Assembly (NCBI GenBank): GCA_022800625.1
Contig: JAAWQR010000028.1
Location: 1 to 35,661, forward strand
Source of the DNA: Clostridiales bacterium
GTDB taxonomy: Bacteria > Bacillota > Clostridia > Oscillospirales > CAG-272
Direction: 5' to 3'
DNA length: 35,661 nucleotides
The notes under the pieces are model-generated. The model saw nothing but the letters and a program-made list of their open reading frames with translations. It was not told the DNA's origin and did not search any database. Positions 14,596 to 23,375 of the stretch are shown here, one piece after another. Numbering within the stretch: the stretch's first letter is position 1; every line of letters starts with the position of its first letter. Position numbers and translations under genes: made by a program.

Positions 14596-16071
14596 TTAAT
14601 TCCGATTTTTCTTCCGTGAAAACATGAGATAGCACACAACAGCGAGAAATGCAACAGCCGCAATAAGCCACGGAATAAGATACATCATTCCTTTTGCGCT
14701 GAACATGTCGTAATATCCTTTAAGATATATCACGACAACGATCAGGGGCAAAATATATGTGACATACCATTTAATTTTTGCAGGGAATCCGATGCCCTTT
14801 CCGCTGTTTGCTTCCTTTATGAAGCTGTTCCAGCCCCAGCCGTTTTTCGATGCACAGAACATCAGATATACAACTGAGCCAATCGGGAGCAGGTTATTTG
14901 AGACTAAGAAATCCTCAAAATCCATAATGTTGCTGCCCTCGCCGAGAGGTGTCACACCTGACAGCAGATTAAACCCGAGAATACACGGTATTGATAATAC
15001 GATCAGGGCGAAGATGTTGACGATAACAGCCTTTTTTCTGCTCCAATTCCACAGATCCATTGCAAATGACAGAATATTTTCAAATACTGCCACGACTGTA
15101 GAAAGAGCCGCGAATGACATGAACAGGAAGAAAAGCGTTCCCCATATACGTCCGCCGGCCATCTGATTGAAAATATTCGGCAAAGTAATAAAGATCAGTG
15201 AAGGACCTGCATCAGGCTTGATGCCGAAAGAGAAGCATGCCGGAATGATGATAAGTCCTGCCATCAGTGCGACAAATGTGTCAAGTAAGCATATATTCAA
15301 TGCTTCGCCCGTAAGCGAGCGCTTTTTATCAAGATAGCTTCCGAAGATTGCCATAGCTCCGATTCCGATGCTGAGAGTAAAGAATGCCTGCGACATTGCT
15401 CCGAATACTACATTGCCGATTCCGTGATCTGCCATTGCTTTAAAGTCAGGAACAAGATAGAATTTTACTCCTTCTGCTGCGCCCGGGAGCGTCAGCGAAT
15501 GTACGGCGAGAACTGCTATAAGGAGAAGGAGAAGTACCATCATTACCTTTGTGATCTTCTCAACGCCTTTTTTCAGTCCGCGTGAGCAAATGCCGAACGC
15601 GAGCAGTATTGCAATCACCGTCCAAAGGATCATTGTGCTCGGAGAAGCTGTCATTTCTGAGAATTTTTCTCCGACTTGTTCTGTTGATAGTGTTGCATTT
15701 GTGAATTCGCCTATGGCTGAGCGGTAGCAATAGTAAAGCAGCCAGCCCGAAACCATAGTGTAAAACATCATGAGCAGGTAGTTTCCCGCCATGCAGAAGT
15801 AGCTGTAGCTGTGCCAGCGTGTTCCCTTTGGCTCAAGCTTTTTAAAAGATTCGGCGCAGCTTTTTTGACTGCCTCTTCCGACTGCAAACTCGCATACCAT
15901 GATGGGGAATCCGAGAATCGCAAGAAATACAAGGTACAGCAAAATAAATGCGGCTCCGCCGAACTGTCCGCACATATACGGGAATTTCCATACATTTCCG
16001 AGTCCTACCGCGCATCCGGCAGAAACAAGTATAAAACCAAGCCTTGAACCGAATTTTTCTCTTTCGTTCAT
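14596..16071 (-). CDS. Sodium-dependent transporter, NSS/SLC6 family
   Basis: The 491-residue product is a LeuT-like Na+ symporter for an amino acid or amine, in the cytoplasmic membrane. TM1 carries the family signature SRLGFILVSAGCAVGLGNVWKFPY, which includes the unwound Na+/substrate site; TM2 follows with GGAAFILLYLVFLAILGFP. About 11-12 hydrophobic segments are visible, and the extracellular region (about residues 110-135) is short, as in bacterial members. Substrate is not predictable from sequence alone. ATG 16071 is chosen because the protein then begins MNEREKFGSRLGF as its relatives do; an in-frame TTG at 16083 has no better ribosome-binding site. It is monocistronic, between its own promoter and a shared terminator. 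Confidence 0.93.
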   Translation of the reverse strand: MNEREKFGSRLGFILVSAGCAVGLGNVWKFPYMCGQFGGAAFILLYLVFLAILGFPIMVCEFAVGRGSQKSCAESFKKLEPKGTRWHSYSYFCMAGNYLLMMFYTMVSGWLLYYCYRSAIGEFTNATLSTEQVGEKFSEMTASPSTMILWTVIAILLAFGICSRGLKKGVEKITKVMMVLLLLLIAVLAVHSLTLPGAAEGVKFYLVPDFKAMADHGIGNVVFGAMSQAFFTLSIGIGAMAIFGSYLDKKRSLTGEALNICLLDTFVALMAGLIIIPACFSFGIKPDAGPSLIFITLPNIFNQMAGGRIWGTLFFLFMSFAALSTVVAVFENILSFAMDLWNWSRKKAVIVNIFALIVLSIPCILGFNLLSGVTPLGEGSNIMDFEDFLVSNNLLPIGSVVYLMFCASKNGWGWNSFIKEANSGKGIGFPAKIKWYVTYILPLIVVVIYLKGYYDMFSAKGMMYLIPWLIAAVAFLAVVCYLMFSRKKNRN

Positions 16072-16121
16072 AAGTAAACCCAAGTCTTTCTTATAAATTT
16101 GCTCTTTTCACGTATGTGTAC

Positions 16122-16150
16122 ATTATACCATATTTTTATTTTTGTGTAAA
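16122..16150 (-). promoter_or_regulatory. Promoter of the NSS transporter
   Basis: On the minus strand, TTTACA (16150-16145) and TATAAT (16127-16122) are spaced by 17 bp, 50 bp before the ATG. Confidence 0.8.
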
Positions 16151-16329
16151 GCGATTCTATGAATAAATTAAATTAATGTCATGAAGTTTTGCACGAAGAT
16201 TCATGGCATATAGCTGAAATTCGTACTTACGGTATTTATATATCTTACAAGGGAATCACGCATATTACAAAATATGTCAGGAAGGTATGACATTGAATCA
16301 TTTATTCATTTTACTTTTAAATTTGAAAG

Positions 16330-16367
16330 TAAAAAAACAAGGGAGACGCTTTAAAACGTCTCCCTTG
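16330..16367 (-). terminator. Terminator of the solute-binding protein gene
   Basis: On the minus strand, CAAGGGAGACG / CGTCTCCCTTG is an 11-bp stem with an 8-nt loop, followed by TTTTTTT. It starts 33 bp after the stop codon. Confidence 0.9.
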
Positions 16368-16399
16368 ACGGGAACTGTAAATTTTACATACAACTCAAT

Positions 16400-17881
16400 T
16401 TACTCAGCTTTCTGAATCTGAGATATTGTATTGTTAAGTTCAGACAAAGCCATTCTGTATGTTGCCTTATAGCTTGAAGTGAGAGTATCGACACCTTCTA
16501 CTATAGAAGAACCGATGGTCATAGTAAGTTCTCCCCACTTGTATATATCTGCAAGATCATATTTCTTAGAGCTGTAAATGAGATCAAGCATGCGGCGCTC
16601 GTTCGGAGATTCCGAAGCTCTTCCCTTAAGAACCTTGTCATAATATGCAGGTTCAAGATACTTCTCGGAAAGCGCTGCCATTGCCTCAGTGATATATGCG
16701 GTCATCTCTTCATCCTTAACTGCTTTAGGAATGAAAGCTGCCGTTGTATTTTGACCGTTCGAGAATGCGATATAATCAGTCTGAGTATCATCCTTCTTAG
16801 GCATCGGAATAATACCGAACTCTACTTCTTTTTCGAGCAGATCTATGGGTTTGCCCATAGTATCGAGCCAGAACAGGAATTTGTTATCGGCAAATGCGTC
16901 CTCTGCGGTATACTTTGACTCAGGACCTTCTTCAATAGCCTTGCCGTCAAGGAAAATGTTCTGTGTTTTATCGCTGAGGAATCCGCTGATCTTATTGATA
17001 AACGTCATCTGATCATCTGTCAGAGCACTTGGGATTATCGGCATGTCATCAGCATCTTTATTAGAGACCATATTACCGCCTGACATGTAAAGATTCAGTC
17101 CTTGTCTTGCATAGTATCTCCAAATGTCACCGTTTGTAGGAACAACAGACGCAAGTTCGTTCATCTTATCGATTGTCCACTCGCCGTTCTTTACGGTGTC
17201 ATAAAGCTCATCGGCGCTGATGTTGTACTGAGATGCCACTCCCTTATTGAATATTACCGCAGACGCATCCATGTAATGTGAAGTTACGAGCTTACCTGAA
17301 AGGAAGTAAGATCTTCCGCCGACAGAGAACTGATTCTGCAGATCGTTGAGCCACCATGACTTATCAAAATTAAATATGGTAGTTTCGTCTATCGGGCGGA
17401 TTGAACCCTGTGTAAGCATTGTTGACCCGCCGTTTGAAATATTTCCGATGCAGAGATCATAGTCGCCGGTAGTCGACAAAGTGTCCAGTCGCAGTTTTTC
17501 TGCCATTTCATAACCGGTGCTTCCGTCAGGATATCCCTCACCCGTGACGATCAGCTTATCGATTTTTACATCGAAAACTTCTTCGATCTTTCGGTTCCTG
17601 TTGTAAAGGGCATCCTGCTGAAGGTCTCCGGTGACCTCGTCGTTTGCGGGATATTCGCTCTCTCTTGTCAAAATGTTAAATGTTTTTCCGTTATAGGATC
17701 CCGACGAAGCTGCAAGCTCATTTACATATTTGTCTATTTCCGCAAATTCTCCGCTCGCCCCGGTTTCCGTGGTGGGCTTTGTTTCTTTGCTTCCCGAAGA
17801 CGGCTTATCATCTCCGCATGAAGCAAGAAGCGGAGACGCCATAAGAAGCGCTAAAAATAAAGCAATAAGTTTCTTATTCAT
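16400..17881 (-). CDS. Extracellular solute-binding lipoprotein (family 1-like)
   Basis: The 493-residue product begins with a lipoprotein signal peptide, MNKKLIALFLALLMASPLLA, and a lipobox LASC with Cys22, so it should be anchored to the outer face of the membrane. A Ser/Thr/Lys-rich linker follows (about 24-45), then a periplasmic-binding fold with FNILTRESEYPANDE, GDYDLCIGNISNGG and DKSWWLNDLQNQFSV, resembling carbohydrate-binding family 1 proteins of ABC importers. ATG 17881 has AGAGGA 7 nt upstream; the earlier in-frame ATG at 17902 lacks this spacing. No permease or ATPase gene is adjacent, so it is an orphan binding protein. The ligand, probably a sugar or oligosaccharide, is inferred only from the family. 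Confidence 0.85.
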   Translation of the reverse strand: MNKKLIALFLALLMASPLLASCGDDKPSSGSKETKPTTETGASGEFAEIDKYVNELAASSGSYNGKTFNILTRESEYPANDEVTGDLQQDALYNRNRKIEEVFDVKIDKLIVTGEGYPDGSTGYEMAEKLRLDTLSTTGDYDLCIGNISNGGSTMLTQGSIRPIDETTIFNFDKSWWLNDLQNQFSVGGRSYFLSGKLVTSHYMDASAVIFNKGVASQYNISADELYDTVKNGEWTIDKMNELASVVPTNGDIWRYYARQGLNLYMSGGNMVSNKDADDMPIIPSALTDDQMTFINKISGFLSDKTQNIFLDGKAIEEGPESKYTAEDAFADNKFLFWLDTMGKPIDLLEKEVEFGIIPMPKKDDTQTDYIAFSNGQNTTAAFIPKAVKDEEMTAYITEAMAALSEKYLEPAYYDKVLKGRASESPNERRMLDLIYSSKKYDLADIYKWGELTMTIGSSIVEGVDTLTSSYKATYRMALSELNNTISQIQKAE

Positions 17882-18060
17882 AATAATTCCTCTCTTAAAC
17901 ATTTATGTATCATAAGATTATGATATCAATTCATGCAAGTATAGTTTACTACAAAACGCGCATTATGTCAATCGTTAAATCACCCAAATATTAATCATGC
18001 TTTTTGTGCACTATGACTTTGTTATTCTTTGTGTATAAAATAATATTATTTTGATACATC

Positions 18061-18085
18061 ATATATTCCGAAACAGCGAATATAT
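18061..18085. other. AT-rich inverted repeat
   Basis: ATATATTC (18061-18068) and GAATATAT (18078-18085) are separated by 9 bp, in the 228-bp gap after the FAD oxidoreductase gene. It may end that transcript weakly; no T-tract is present. Confidence 0.25.
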
Positions 18086-18130
18086 CTTAATAAATAAATT
18101 CATATTAGCTTATGGGCTTAAATTTTGGGA

Positions 18131-19507
18131 TCAGCCGAGGTTTGCGGAACCGCCCTTTGAAAGCGTGCGCGCTACTTCAACGCCGTCAAGATCCTGAACC
18201 GACTTTCCGCTGTTTACGGCAAGGTATGCAGCAACGCCGGCAGCCTCACCCATCTGATTGAGGTTTACCATTACTCGAAGCGCTCCGAATGCAGGTGCGT
18301 CTGCATTCATCATTCGTCCGACAGCAATGATATTCTTATATTTTTCTCCGACTAGCGCTTTGAAAGGAAGTTCATAATATGTCGGAATCGGAATATCGCC
18401 GGAAATTCCCTTTTCATGACGCCAGTTTCCTTTAATTATCTCGCCTGTTGTAAGCTCTGTTGTATACGTACCGTCGAACTGCATAAAGGTTATGCCTTTT
18501 TCGTCATGGTGCATGTCTACGTTATATGTACCGCGCAGAATGTTGTCCTCATATTTCTTTCCCAGAAGGAGATCCATATGGTTTGCGGTATATTTTGTCT
18601 TATAATGGTATGTGTCGCGGATACCGATGTATGAGCAGTCGTTTACAAGTGAATAAAGCTCATCCGTATCACCGTATTTTCTCATCATGCGGCATACCTT
18701 GCGCATCTTTTCGCGTCCGATGATTTCCGCGTCTGTAAGATCGTCGGCTTTTGCGCACATTTTTCCGAACACGTGCGTTACCGCACGCATTTTTGATCCG
18801 ATGATACCGGGAACGAATGTTGACCAGCCCCAGTCTTTTTCAATATCAAATTCTTCGGAAAATTCATTCAGAAGATGCGTTACGGGATCTGACCCGTCGC
18901 CCTCTTTGCGTCCGAACAACAAAACATCGTCGCGTCCCTGCATAAGATAAACGTATGACGGCGGCTGCATGTCATCGTTTGTATATCTCTCGATTCCGAG
19001 GTCGCGGCAGATATCTCCGTCTCCCGTAGCGTCGATAAAGAACTTTGCCTTTATTGCTCCGCGTCCGTCCTTGTTTTCAACAAATATTGCATCGATACTG
19101 TCTCCGTCCATGGAAACGCCTGTGTAATATGTGTGCAGATATATTTTGACGTTTGCTTCACGAAGTATCTGGTCAAGCTCGCATTTCAGTTCAACAGGAT
19201 TAAAGAAGTGAGACTGACCGTTTCCGATTCTGTGATCCATCTGCGGCAGACGCTCAAGAACTTCTTCCGTAAGTCCTGCTATTACCTGCTTTTTTCTGTC
19301 CATCGACATAAATGTGTGCCATACGCTGACAAGTCCGTTTGTTGCAACGCCGCCAAAGCTGTTCTGACACTCGACGATTGCTACCTTTGCGCCGAGTCTT
19401 GCCGCTCTTACAGCCGCAAATACTCCCGTAGCAGAACCTCCGACTACGCAGACGTCAGCTTCATAAATTACCGGCACCTGTTTGGGCGCTTCTGTGATAT
19501 AAGCCAT
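18131..19507 (-). CDS. FAD-dependent oxidoreductase (FAD_oxidored type)
   Basis: The 458-residue product has an N-terminal Rossmann dinucleotide fold, ADVCVVGGSATGVFAAVRAA (GGSATG at 23-28 replacing the usual GxGxxG, then IVE as the ribose-binding acidic end). The family-typical NSFGGVATNGLV follows, with a mid-chain FIDATGDGDICRDLG and a C-terminal NIIAVGRMMNADAPAFGALRVM that closes the FAD site. This fits the FAD_oxidored group (Pfam PF12831), whose members have few proven substrates. No signal peptide is seen. GGAGGAGA lies 5 nt before the ATG. It is divergent from an AraC regulator, which probably controls it. The substrate is unknown. Confidence 0.85.
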   Translation of the reverse strand: MAYITEAPKQVPVIYEADVCVVGGSATGVFAAVRAARLGAKVAIVECQNSFGGVATNGLVSVWHTFMSMDRKKQVIAGLTEEVLERLPQMDHRIGNGQSHFFNPVELKCELDQILREANVKIYLHTYYTGVSMDGDSIDAIFVENKDGRGAIKAKFFIDATGDGDICRDLGIERYTNDDMQPPSYVYLMQGRDDVLLFGRKEGDGSDPVTHLLNEFSEEFDIEKDWGWSTFVPGIIGSKMRAVTHVFGKMCAKADDLTDAEIIGREKMRKVCRMMRKYGDTDELYSLVNDCSYIGIRDTYHYKTKYTANHMDLLLGKKYEDNILRGTYNVDMHHDEKGITFMQFDGTYTTELTTGEIIKGNWRHEKGISGDIPIPTYYELPFKALVGEKYKNIIAVGRMMNADAPAFGALRVMVNLNQMGEAAGVAAYLAVNSGKSVQDLDGVEVARTLSKGGSANLG

Positions 19508-19713
19508 AATAATCTCCTCCGCACTTTACGCGGTATAAAATTTCGGACTTCGGCGGTTCATACCGTCGCAGACAGTCCGAATTTATGAATAACATCACAA
19601 TTGTACATTTAAAAAGGCTGTTATTCCTCTGCTATTGTACTGCAAATATCCACTTTTGTATCATTTCTCCCGTTTTGTATCTTTTAACGTCCGTTTTTCA
19701 TGAATAACTCCGA

Positions 19714-19742
19714 TTGCGCTAAACTTCCATTCGTGCTATACT
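19714..19742 (+). promoter_or_regulatory. Promoter of the AraC-family regulator
   Basis: TTGCGC (19714-19719) and an extended -10, TGCTATACT (TATACT at 19737-19742), are 17 bp apart and lie 34 bp before the start codon. Confidence 0.6.
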
Positions 19743-19775
19743 GTATACAAATCGATTGGTAAAACGGAGGACAAG

Positions 19776-20765
19776 ATGAACATAAGCGGCGGAAAAAACG
19801 AAGCTAAGATAAACGGAACACTTCTGTCGGGATTTGTGATATCCGATAAAAACGGAAAAGCGCTTTTCAGATATCAGGTTAATACATTCGCAGCTGAAAA
19901 ATCGGAATCCGTCAGCTTCACGTATCCGATGCCGAAGCTTGCGGCTGTCACGGAGGGAAAGGCCGAATGGAAGCTGGGGAGAGATGTTCACAGTGTAAAG
20001 AAGGGGGATGTTGTTCTTCTGCGCCCGGGCATGATACGCAGTTTTCAAAATATCCCGCACGGCACTCAGATGAAATGCGATCTTTTTGAGTTTTTGCCTT
20101 CTTTTCTAAACAGCACGGAGTGTACTAATATCCTGTTTGTCGAACCCGACGCTTCCAATACGGTGATCGCATGCGGCAGATATGACGACGGTAATGCGGC
20201 GCTTTTCGATATATTTGAAAAAATCAAGCAGGAGCTGAAATGCGGCGAACCGTTCTGCGCGGAAATGGTGCGCGCGCTTACGGCATGCGCTTTGGTGGAA
20301 TGTTCAAGACGGCTCGGCTTCAGCTGCGACTCTGAAAAGGTAGAACCGTGGAGCCGCTCTAAATCGGATATGATGCTTGCGACCGAATATCCGGCGGGCA
20401 AGTTTTCAGCTTCGTCACAGGCGGATCACTCCTCTGCAATGGCATATGTTATAAATATAATAAACTCGGGACTGTCGGGCGAGATTAAAACAGACGAGCT
20501 TGCCGCTGCTGCTCATATGAGCCGAAGCCACTTTTTCCGCGTATTCAGAAATTATGCCGGAATAAGCGTAAACGACTATATTTTGAAGCTGAGAGTTGAA
20601 AAGGTTACGAGACTTCTGCTCGATACGGGGTGCAATATTCTTGATGCCGCGTACGCCTGCGGCTTTACAAGCAGCTCCGGTTTTTACAAGTCTTTTAAAA
20701 AGATCACGGGTTGCTCACCGAAAGAATACATGAAAATAATGAAAGAAGGTCAGGCTCGAAGCTGA
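19776..20765 (+). CDS. AraC-family regulator with cupin-like sensor
   Basis: The 329-residue product has an N-terminal cupin-like effector domain (about 10-110; VTEGKAEWKLGRDVHSVKKG and GDVVLLRPGMIRSF fit the beta-barrel) and a C-terminal pair of AraC helix-turn-helix motifs (about 225-325; DELAAAAHMSRSHFFRVFRN and the signature LDAAYACGFTSSSGFYKSFK). A linker of about 100 residues joins them. GGAGGA lies 6 nt before the ATG. It is transcribed away from the FAD oxidoreductase gene, the usual arrangement for an AraC activator of a catabolic gene. The effector is unknown, perhaps a sugar-type compound given the fold. Confidence 0.9.
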   Translation: MNISGGKNEAKINGTLLSGFVISDKNGKALFRYQVNTFAAEKSESVSFTYPMPKLAAVTEGKAEWKLGRDVHSVKKGDVVLLRPGMIRSFQNIPHGTQMKCDLFEFLPSFLNSTECTNILFVEPDASNTVIACGRYDDGNAALFDIFEKIKQELKCGEPFCAEMVRALTACALVECSRRLGFSCDSEKVEPWSRSKSDMMLATEYPAGKFSASSQADHSSAMAYVINIINSGLSGEIKTDELAAAAHMSRSHFFRVFRNYAGISVNDYILKLRVEKVTRLLLDTGCNILDAAYACGFTSSSGFYKSFKKITGCSPKEYMKIMKEGQARS

Positions 20766-20914
20766 CCGCCGACCTCGGGAAATATTGCGTGCTTACTTTA
20801 CGTGAATGCGGAAAATTCGGCAGGATATATTCCCGAATTCGGTCGAAAAAAGTACAGGATGTTAATTTTACATGACAGAATGGGAACCTCGCACTTTAAT
20901 TTCTTTCTCCCCTC

Positions 20915-20942
20915 TTGACATAAGATGAAAAATATGTATAAT
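20915..20942 (+). promoter_or_regulatory. Promoter of the fatty-acid synthesis cluster
   Basis: TTGACA (20915-20920) and TATAAT (20937-20942), with a TG just before the -10 box, are spaced by 16 bp. The palindromic operator begins 2 bp after the -10 box. Confidence 0.85.
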
Positions 20943-20944
20943 AT

Positions 20945-20970
20945 ATTTATCTAAAAAAATTTAGATAAAT
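20945..20970. promoter_or_regulatory. 26-bp palindromic operator at the fab transcription start
   Basis: ATTTATCTAAA-AAAA-TTTAGATAAAT has perfect 11-bp arms and covers the expected +1 region. A dimeric repressor such as the MarR/FabT-like protein encoded at 29099-29581 is the natural candidate; that pairing is inferred. Confidence 0.75.
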
Positions 20971-20995
20971 AAAAATTCAGAAGTGAGGTCATATT

Positions 20996-21223
20996 ATGAA
21001 CTTTGATGAACTGAAGGATATTATTGCAGACACACTCGGCTGCGATGAGGACAAGATTACTCCCGAAGCATCTCTTACCGATGATCTGGAGGCAGACAGC
21101 CTTGACGCTATGGAGATCAACATGGCAATCGAAGAGAAGAGCGGTATTGCTATTCCCGACGAGGCTCTTACTGAAATGAAAACAGTCGGAGATATCCTCG
21201 ACTACATCTCAAAGCAGAACTGA
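20996..21223 (+). CDS. acpP: Acyl carrier protein
   Basis: The 75-residue acidic protein carries growing acyl chains on a phosphopantetheine arm attached to Ser35 in the motif EADSLDAMEI. Length, helix pattern and the IAIPDE segment fit bacterial AcpP. GTGAGG lies 8 nt before the ATG. It is the first gene of the fab cluster, directly behind the operator, and a stem-loop follows that may keep its transcript more abundant than the downstream genes. Confidence 0.96.
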   Translation: MNFDELKDIIADTLGCDEDKITPEASLTDDLEADSLDAMEINMAIEEKSGIAIPDEALTEMKTVGDILDYISKQN

Positions 21224-21230
21224 CACACAG

Positions 21231-21261
21231 CGGCACACTGACCTGAGAGGGCGGTGTGCCG
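21231..21261 (+). other. Stem-loop after acpP
   Basis: CGGCACAC (21231-21238) pairs with GTGTGCCG (21254-21261) around a 15-nt loop, 8 bp after the acpP stop. No T-tract follows, so it is more likely a stabiliser or partial attenuator than a full terminator. Confidence 0.5.
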
Positions 21262-21410
21262 ACGCAATATCCGAATAAAAAACTAAAGTCGGATAGGCTT
21301 AATTTTGTACAAGACTGAACGTCTTTATTACCTAAAATATATTACCCCGACGGGAAAGGCAGAGTGAAAGATACTTTCATTTATGCCTAAGTTGATTTGT
21401 TTTACGCCGG

Positions 21411-21510
21411 AATTCTCCTGTTTTGCATTTATGCGAAGCAGTTCTTTCGGAAACGGGGAGAATTTCATAACTATCAGTGCCGCCGTTTTGACGGCGGGAT
21501 GGAGATTACC
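21411..21510 (+). repeat. Structured intergenic element ending in a Shine-Dalgarno segment, copy 2
   Basis: Arms AATTCTCC (21411-21418) and GGAGAATT (21457-21464) enclose a 10-bp hairpin CTGTTTTGCA-TTTA-TGCGAAGCAG (21418-21441). A GCCGCCGTTTTGACGGCGG hairpin (about 21479-21497) and ATGGAGATTACC follow, leading into the accD ATG. From 21460 onward it aligns closely with 13950-14000. Confidence 0.65.
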
Positions 21511-22398
21511 ATGCCGAATATTTTGAAATCTATTACACAAGCCATGCAAAACTCAACACTCAGCCGCAAGGCTGCGCAGGACACGGGTACGGCGTTCTCC
21601 GCATGGCAGGCGCCGGTATTTGTAACATGCCCCGGTTGTCAGCGCAGAGCAACGCGCGCCGCATGGGTAGACAGTATGTACGTATGCCCCAACTGCGGTC
21701 ACTATCAGCCGATCGGCGGATACTACAGACTTTCGCTTATCTTTGATCACGGTTCTTTCCGCGAAACAGACGGAGACATGACATCAAAAAATGTCCTGAA
21801 TTTTCCGGGATATGATGAAAAGCTTGCCTCTCAGAAGAAAAAGACAGGACTTAATGATTCCGCTATCACCGCATACGGAAAAATAGACGGAATACCGTCC
21901 GTTGCCGTTGTGCTGGACAGCAGATTCTTTATGGGTAGCATGGGCTGTGTCGTCGGAGAAAAAGTAACGCGTGCGATAGAGCTTGCAAGTGAAAAAAATC
22001 TTCCGCTGATAATCTTTTCGGCAAGCGGAGGAGCGCGAATGCAGGAAGGAATATACAGCCTTATGCAGATGGCGAAAACAAGCGCTGCGATTGCTGATTT
22101 TTCGGAGAAAGGCGGACTGTTTATCAGTTACCTGACGCACCCGACAACAGGCGGTGTCAGTGCAAGCTTTGCAAATCTCGGAGATATCGTTTTGGCTGAA
22201 CCGGGCGCGCTTATCGGTTTTGCGGGACCGAGAGTTATTGAGCAGACTATAGGTCAGAAACTGCCCGAAGGTTTCCAGAGAAGCGAATTCCAGATGGAGC
22301 ACGGATTTGTTGACGCAATTGTTCCGAGATCGGAAATGAAGGCGACTCTTTCAAGGATACTTCGCCTCCATTCATGCGGTAGGGGGGACAGAAAATGA
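21511..22398 (+). CDS. accD: Acetyl-CoA carboxylase carboxyltransferase beta subunit
   Basis: The 295-residue product is the zinc-ribbon half of carboxyltransferase, which moves CO2 from biotin to acetyl-CoA to make malonyl-CoA. The N-terminal zinc finger has C40-x2-C43-x15-C59-x2-C62. The crotonase-like core contains SASGGARMQEG and HPTTGGVSASFANLGD, which form the acyl-CoA oxyanion region. ATG 21511 is chosen because GGAG lies 6 nt upstream within the structured leader; an ORF reading from 21397 would include that leader. The stop overlaps the accA start by four bases (ATGA), so the two subunits are translationally coupled. Confidence 0.95.
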   Translation: MPNILKSITQAMQNSTLSRKAAQDTGTAFSAWQAPVFVTCPGCQRRATRAAWVDSMYVCPNCGHYQPIGGYYRLSLIFDHGSFRETDGDMTSKNVLNFPGYDEKLASQKKKTGLNDSAITAYGKIDGIPSVAVVLDSRFFMGSMGCVVGEKVTRAIELASEKNLPLIIFSASGGARMQEGIYSLMQMAKTSAAIADFSEKGGLFISYLTHPTTGGVSASFANLGDIVLAEPGALIGFAGPRVIEQTIGQKLPEGFQRSEFQMEHGFVDAIVPRSEMKATLSRILRLHSCGRGDRK

Positions 22399-23333
22399 TA
22401 AAAGATATTTTAAAGGTAACAGAACAGCTTGATGCGGAGCTTGCCGCAATCGGAGACAACCGCGACCGTGCGGCACGCGAGCGCAGAGCGCAGCTTGAAA
22501 AGGAGCGTGCAGCGGCGTTGGAAAAATGCTGCGACCTTACTCCCGAGGATCGAGTCTTTCTCTCAAGACATCCCCAAAGACCGAAGATTGACGATTACAT
22601 AAACGCGCTGTTTACCGACTTTTTTGAGCAGAAAGGCGACAGACAGTGCAAAGAGGATGCAAGCATGCTCGGCGGAATTGCTCTTTACCGAGGACGTCCC
22701 GTTACCGTTGTCGGTCAGAGAAAAGGCCGTAACCTCGAAGAGAATCTGAAGTATAATTTCGGAATGCCGGGACCCGAGGGATACAGAAAAGCGCTTAGAA
22801 TGATGAAGCAGGCGGAAAAGTTCGGACGCCCGATTATTACATTTATAGATACTCCCGGCGCATATCCGGGACTTGAAGCCGAAGAACGCGGACAGGGCGA
22901 AGCTATCGCACGAAACCTTGCCGAAATGAGCCTTCTTAAAGTTCCCGTGATAGCTGTTGTCACGGGAGAAGGCGCGAGCGGCGGAGCGCTCGCAATAGGC
23001 GTCGCAAATAAAATACTCATGCTTGAAAATGCAATATACAGCGTGCTCAGTCCCGAAGGCTTTGCATCGATACTTTGGAAGGATTCTTCAAGGCACGCGG
23101 AGGCCTGCGACATTATGAAGCTTACCGCTCAGGATCTGTATAACTTCGGAATAGTTGAAAAGATCATAAAAGAGCCGCGCGGCGGAGCACAGATTGCTCC
23201 TGAGCAGCTCTTCCTGTCACTTGACGCTTCGCTTAATGAAACGCTTTCTGAACTTTCACACATGAGCGGAGACGAGCTTGCACGCGACAGATACAATAAA
23301 TTCCGTAAGATCGGTCAGCCGACTGACAATTAA
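22395..23333 (+). CDS. accA: Acetyl-CoA carboxylase carboxyltransferase alpha subunit
   Basis: The 312-residue product pairs with AccD in the carboxyltransferase heterotetramer. A charged N-terminal helical region (1-60) leads to the signature FTDFFEQKGDRQCKED, then VVGQRKGRN, FIDTPGAYPGLEAEERGQGE and GEGASGGALAIGVANK, which bind carboxybiotin and CoA. The coupled start (ATGA) has AGGGGGG about 8 nt upstream. Neither the biotin carboxyl carrier (accB) nor biotin carboxylase (accC) occurs in this cluster, unlike many clostridial fab operons. Confidence 0.96.
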   Translation: MIKDILKVTEQLDAELAAIGDNRDRAARERRAQLEKERAAALEKCCDLTPEDRVFLSRHPQRPKIDDYINALFTDFFEQKGDRQCKEDASMLGGIALYRGRPVTVVGQRKGRNLEENLKYNFGMPGPEGYRKALRMMKQAEKFGRPIITFIDTPGAYPGLEAEERGQGEAIARNLAEMSLLKVPVIAVVTGEGASGGALAIGVANKILMLENAIYSVLSPEGFASILWKDSSRHAEACDIMKLTAQDLYNFGIVEKIIKEPRGGAQIAPEQLFLSLDASLNETLSELSHMSGDELARDRYNKFRKIGQPTDN

Positions 23334-23375
23334 ACTAATATTTTTTGCCGACGCTCGGCAGGACGGAGGATCATA

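Larger units (their letters stand above)
16072..16399. other. Intergenic region upstream of the NSS transporter
   Basis: This 328-bp stretch holds the minus-strand NSS promoter (16122-16150) and the terminator of the upstream solute-binding gene (16330-16367). The AT-rich middle, about 16155-16329, shows no ORF or RNA I can support. Confidence 0.6.

Noticed and set aside
20747-20766. Terminator overlapping the AraC stop codon
   Set aside because: GGTCAG/CTGACC is only a 6-bp stem within coding sequence and has no T-tract.
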